A DNA stretch of 11,186 nucleotides, taken from an uncultured Thermoleophilia bacterium. GTDB lineage: Bacteria; Actinomycetota; Thermoleophilia; UBA2241. The notes beneath the pieces were generated by a model. That model saw only the letters and a list, made by a program, of their open reading frames with translations. It was not told the origin of the DNA and ran no database searches. The translations under genes and the position numbers were made by a program. The DNA lies in NCBI GenBank assembly GCA_903912585.1, contig CAIWHY010000512.1, positions 1-11,186 of the forward strand. The letters are read 5' to 3'. Positions 8,662-11,186 of the stretch are shown here, one piece after another; position 1 is the stretch's first letter; each line of letters starts with the position of its first letter.

Positions 8662-9624
8662 ATGAAGGAGTCCGCCGGCGGCCCGCGCGCGCGCACCCCT
8701 CCGGATCCGGCGGTCGCGGAGTTCCTCGACTGTCTGCGCTACGAGCGCGGCATGAGCGCCAACACGGTCGCGGCCTACGCTGGCGACCTGACGCGGTTCA
8801 CGGCTTTCCTCAAGGATCGCGAAGCGACGCCGGCGGCCGCGTCGGAGGACGACGTGCGCGCGTACTTCGCCGGCCGTGGAGGGGACGGCGCCGCGGCGAG
8901 CGTCGCGCGCCGCACCGCCAGTCTGCGCGCGTTCTACGCGTATCTCGTGCGTGAGGGCGCGCGCGAGGACGATCCCGCGGCGCGCCTGCGCACGCCGAAG
9001 AAGCCCCAGGGTCTGCCGCGCGTGCTTTCCGTCGAAGAGGTCGAGGCCTTCCTCGGGCAGATCGTGCCGACCGGCCCGCTCGGGCAGCGGGACCTGGCGG
9101 CGCTCGAGTTGCTCTACGGCTGCGGCCTGCGCGTGAGCGAGCTGCTGAGCCTGCGCGAGGGCGACGTCGACATCGAGGGCGGCCTCCTGCGCTGCATCGG
9201 CAAGGGCGACAAGGAGCGCGTCGTGCCCATGGGGCACGCCGCCGGGGCGGCCGTCGAGCGGTACGTCCGGGACGGTCGCCGGGCGCTGCTGCGCGGCCGC
9301 CGCCGGGCGGAGCTCATCCTCAACGCGCGCGGCGCGCCGCTCACGCGCCAAGGCTTCGACTACGTCATCCGCAAGGTCCTGGCGCGCGCCGACATGCTCG
9401 GCCAGGCGAGCGCCCACACGTTCCGCCACTCGTTCGCCACGCATCTGCTCGCCGCGGGCGCCGATCTGCGCAGCGTCCAGGAGATGCTCGGTCACGCCAA
9501 CGTGGCGACCACCCAGCTCTACACGCACGTCACCGTGGAGCACCTGCGCGAGGTGTTCCTGGAGACGCATCCGCGGGCGCGACGTCGTGGCGGCGGTCGC
9601 AGCGGCGGGGAGGAGGAGTCATGA
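8662..9624 (+). CDS. xerD: Tyrosine recombinase XerD (chromosome dimer resolution)
   Basis: 320-residue tyrosine recombinase. The N-terminal SAM-like core-binding domain (about 16-105) contains LRYERGMSANTVAAYAGDL. The catalytic domain carries the complete set of residues: Arg157 in CGLRVSELL, Lys181 in GKGDKERVVP, His252 and Arg255 in HTFRHSFATHLL, His278 in LGHANVATT, and the nucleophile Tyr287 in QLYTHV. XerC and XerD resolve chromosome dimers at dif near the end of replication. XerD rather than XerC or an integrase is inferred from the standard length, the absence of phage genes and the position near pyrG and recN, as in other actinobacteria. ATG 8662 has GAAGGAG at 8651-8657. The open frame extends back into the peptidase gene, but that part is not XerD-like. 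The Arg/Gly-rich tail ends in an ATGA overlap with deoB. No dif-like site was recognised. Confidence 0.94.
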   Translation: MKESAGGPRARTPPDPAVAEFLDCLRYERGMSANTVAAYAGDLTRFTAFLKDREATPAAASEDDVRAYFAGRGGDGAAASVARRTASLRAFYAYLVREGAREDDPAARLRTPKKPQGLPRVLSVEEVEAFLGQIVPTGPLGQRDLAALELLYGCGLRVSELLSLREGDVDIEGGLLRCIGKGDKERVVPMGHAAGAAVERYVRDGRRALLRGRRRAELILNARGAPLTRQGFDYVIRKVLARADMLGQASAHTFRHSFATHLLAAGADLRSVQEMLGHANVATTQLYTHVTVEHLREVFLETHPRARRRGGGRSGGEEES

Positions 9625-10754
9625 CGAGGGTCTTCGTGTGCGTGCTCGACGGGTGCGGCGCCGGCGAGCTCCCGGATGCCGCCGCCTACGGCGACGTGGG
9701 CGCGGACACCCTCGGGCACGTCCTGCGCCGCAGTGGCGTGCAGCTGCCCCACCTGGCCGCGCTCGGGCTCGGCGAGGTGGTCGGACTGCCGCTCGGAGCG
9801 CCGTCCCCCGAGGCGACCTACGGTCGCCTCGCCGAGCGCGGCGCCGGCAAGGACACGACCACCGGTCACTGGGAGATGATGGGCGTCGTGCTGGAGCGGC
9901 CGTTCCCGACGTATCCCGGCGGGTTCCCGCCGGAGGTGATGGAGCCGTTCGCGCGCGCCGTCGGCCGGGGTGCGCTCGGCAACCGCCCGGCGTCCGGCAC
10001 GCGGATCATCGAGGAGCTCGGCGACGAGCACTGCGCCACCGGCAAGCCGATCATCTACACCTCCGCCGACTCCGTGTTCCAGATCGCCTGCCACGAGGAG
10101 ATCGTGCCGGTCGCCGAGCTCTACCGCTGGTGCGAGGCCGCGCGCGGCATCCTGACGGGCCCGCACGCCGTGGGCCGCGTGATCGCGCGACCGTTCGCCG
10201 GCGCGCCCGGGCACTACGTGCGCACGCCGCGCAGGCGCGACTACTCGCTCGAGCCGCCCGGGCCCACGTATCTCGACCTGCTGCACGAGCGCGGCGTGCC
10301 GGTCGTCGGCGTCGGCAAGATCGGCGAGATCTTCGTGCAGCGGGGCGTGGACGTGGACGACCACACCACCGACAACACGCTCGGCATCGCCGCCTGCACG
10401 CGTCACCTGCAGGAGATGGACCGCGGGCTGCTGTTCGCCAATCTCGTCGACTTCGACCAGGCCTGGGGTCACCGCAACGACGTCGACGGCTTCGCCGGGG
10501 GCCTGAAGGCCGTGGACGCCGCCGTCGCAGGGTGGCGGCGGCTGCTGCGCCCCGGCGACGCCATGATCCTCTGCGCCGACCACGGCGTCGACCCGACGAC
10601 GCCGAGCACCGATCACTCGCGCGAGTACTCGCCGCTGATGGCGCTGGGGCTGCGCCCGGGGCGCTACGACGGCGCCCAGGAGGACATTGGCGCGACCGCG
10701 TTCGCCCTGCTCACCGGCGAGGAGCCGCCGCTGCCGGGGACCGTGATGGCTTGA
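9621..10754 (+). CDS. deoB: Phosphopentomutase
   Basis: Interconverts ribose-1-phosphate and ribose-5-phosphate (and the deoxy forms), linking nucleoside phosphorolysis to the pentose phosphate pathway. It is an alkaline-phosphatase superfamily enzyme with two Mn ions. The 377 residues are slightly shorter than Bacillus (about 394) or E. coli (407) enzymes. Residues matching the Bacillus cereus enzyme are all present: Asp10 in VLDGCG, the phosphothreonine site Thr79 in GKDTTTGHWE, Asp150 in YTSADSVFQIA, Asp279 and His284 in DFDQAWGHR, Asp320-His321 in DHGVDP, and His332 in STDHSREY. The ATG overlaps the xerD stop (ATGA), with the strong ribosome binding site GGAGGAGGAG just before it. Its stop overlaps the start of the phosphorylase gene, fitting a shared salvage role, as in the Bacillus drm-pupG pair. 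Confidence 0.97.
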   Translation: MTRVFVCVLDGCGAGELPDAAAYGDVGADTLGHVLRRSGVQLPHLAALGLGEVVGLPLGAPSPEATYGRLAERGAGKDTTTGHWEMMGVVLERPFPTYPGGFPPEVMEPFARAVGRGALGNRPASGTRIIEELGDEHCATGKPIIYTSADSVFQIACHEEIVPVAELYRWCEAARGILTGPHAVGRVIARPFAGAPGHYVRTPRRRDYSLEPPGPTYLDLLHERGVPVVGVGKIGEIFVQRGVDVDDHTTDNTLGIAACTRHLQEMDRGLLFANLVDFDQAWGHRNDVDGFAGGLKAVDAAVAGWRRLLRPGDAMILCADHGVDPTTPSTDHSREYSPLMALGLRPGRYDGAQEDIGATAFALLTGEEPPLPGTVMA

Positions 10755-11186
10755 GCGGAGGCGCGGCCGGCGGTCCGCCCGCGCTGGATGGCTCGGCCGC
10801 TCAGAGCGGCTCGGCCGGGCTCGGACGCTCTGCCGCGCACGGGCGTGTCGCAGCGCTGGGGCGTGTGGCTGCCTTCGCGCCGCAGGCGGCGGTCGTCTTC
10901 GGCTCCGGCCTGGCGGCGCTGCCGCGGGACGCCGTGATCCGCGAGGAGCTTGCCTACGAGGAGCTCGGCTGGCCGCGGACGGCCGTGCCCGGGCACGCGA
11001 ACCGGCTCTTGCTCGTGGAGGCGCCGGCCGCTGACGGCGCCAGGCTGCGCCTGGCGCTGGCCTGCGGCCGGCCCCACCTCTACGAGGGCTGGCACGAGGA
11101 GGAGCTGGGACGCAGCGTGCGCGATCTCGGTGCCGCCGGCGCCTCGCGGGTCGTGCTCACGAACTCCACCGGCTCGCTGCGGCCGG
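10751..11186 (+). CDS. punA: Purine nucleoside phosphorylase (class II, trimeric type), N-terminal part, cut by window end
   Basis: Phosphorolyses purine nucleosides to the base and ribose-1-phosphate, the substrate of DeoB encoded just upstream. The open frame shows the class II landmarks VVFGSGLAALP (phosphate-loop Ser), PGHANRLLLVE, GRPHLYEGW and VVLTNSTGSLRP. The last differs from the common TNAAGG form, and I recall GSLRP-type sequences in the xanthosine phosphorylase-like subgroup, so base specificity is open. The start is uncertain. No ATG exists in frame. TTG 10751 overlaps the deoB stop as TTGA and gives about 50 residues before the GSG loop, slightly more than usual. The next candidate, GTG 10865, would leave only about 12 and lose the N-terminal helix. 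GGGGA at 10736-10740 is a weak ribosome binding site for the TTG. Confidence 0.85.
   Translation, partial: MSGGAAGGPPALDGSAAQSGSAGLGRSAAHGRVAALGRVAAFAPQAAVVFGSGLAALPRDAVIREELAYEELGWPRTAVPGHANRLLLVEAPAADGARLRLALACGRPHLYEGWHEEELGRSVRDLGAAGASRVVLTNSTGSLRP
10790..10817 (+). repeat. Short direct repeat and hairpin at the start of the phosphorylase gene
   Basis: The ten bases GGCTCGGCCG occur at 10790-10799 and 10808-10817, 18 bases (six codons) apart. Between and across them GCCGCT (10796-10801) can pair with AGCGGC (10805-10810) around a 3-nt loop. In the chosen frame this encodes a Gly/Ser/Ala stretch (GSAAQSGSAG) with no family counterpart. It may be a low-complexity extension or, if translation starts later, an untranslated spacer with a small hairpin. 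Confidence 0.4.

Noticed and set aside
8662..9624. Tyrosine recombinase as a mobile-element integrase
   Set aside because: No phage, transposon or attachment-site features nearby; length, motifs and housekeeping neighbours fit XerD.

Overview
This is a GC-rich window (very high GC at third codon positions) packed with housekeeping genes, all on the + strand. Gene content and order suggest an actinobacterium. The block tlyA-nadK-recN followed by pyrG and xerD is the arrangement I know from Mycobacterium and relatives. The flanks, ispA-dxs on the left and deoB-purine nucleoside phosphorylase directly after xerD on the right, resemble Firmicutes order (Bacillus has ispA-dxs-yqxC and ripX-drm-pupG). 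This mixture would fit a deep-branching actinobacterial lineage such as Thermoleophilia, Rubrobacteria or Coriobacteriia, but the lineage is an inference from memory of gene order and was not searched.

Layout. Bases 1-371 hold the 3' end of a polyprenyl synthase gene (ispA type). A 64-base gap with a GC-rich hairpin and an extended -10 promoter leads to dxs (436-2313), then tlyA, nadK and recN, which follow with an 8-base gap and then overlaps of 8 and 11 bases. A 274-base intergenic region (5624-5897) holds a terminator-like inverted repeat, a second promoter with the same nine-base core (TGCTATACT), and a leader of about 140 nt before pyrG. Next come an M20 metallopeptidase, xerD, deoB and the start of a purine nucleoside phosphorylase gene, again overlapping or nearly touching.

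Function. The first operon combines isoprenoid precursor synthesis (Dxs, IspA), rRNA 2'-O-methylation (TlyA), NADP supply (NadK) and double-strand break repair (RecN). The second combines CTP synthesis (PyrG), a peptidase, chromosome dimer resolution (XerD) and purine nucleoside salvage, in which the phosphorylase releases ribose-1-phosphate and DeoB converts it to ribose-5-phosphate. All complete enzymes keep the catalytic residues I could check.

I see no mobile element, CRISPR array, tRNA/rRNA, toxin-antitoxin pair, defence island or novel multi-gene system. The points most worth a second look are regulatory: a probably leaderless dxs transcript, and a pyrG leader whose predicted start coincides with a GTG codon opening a 47-codon reading frame that ends in an ATGA overlap with pyrG.
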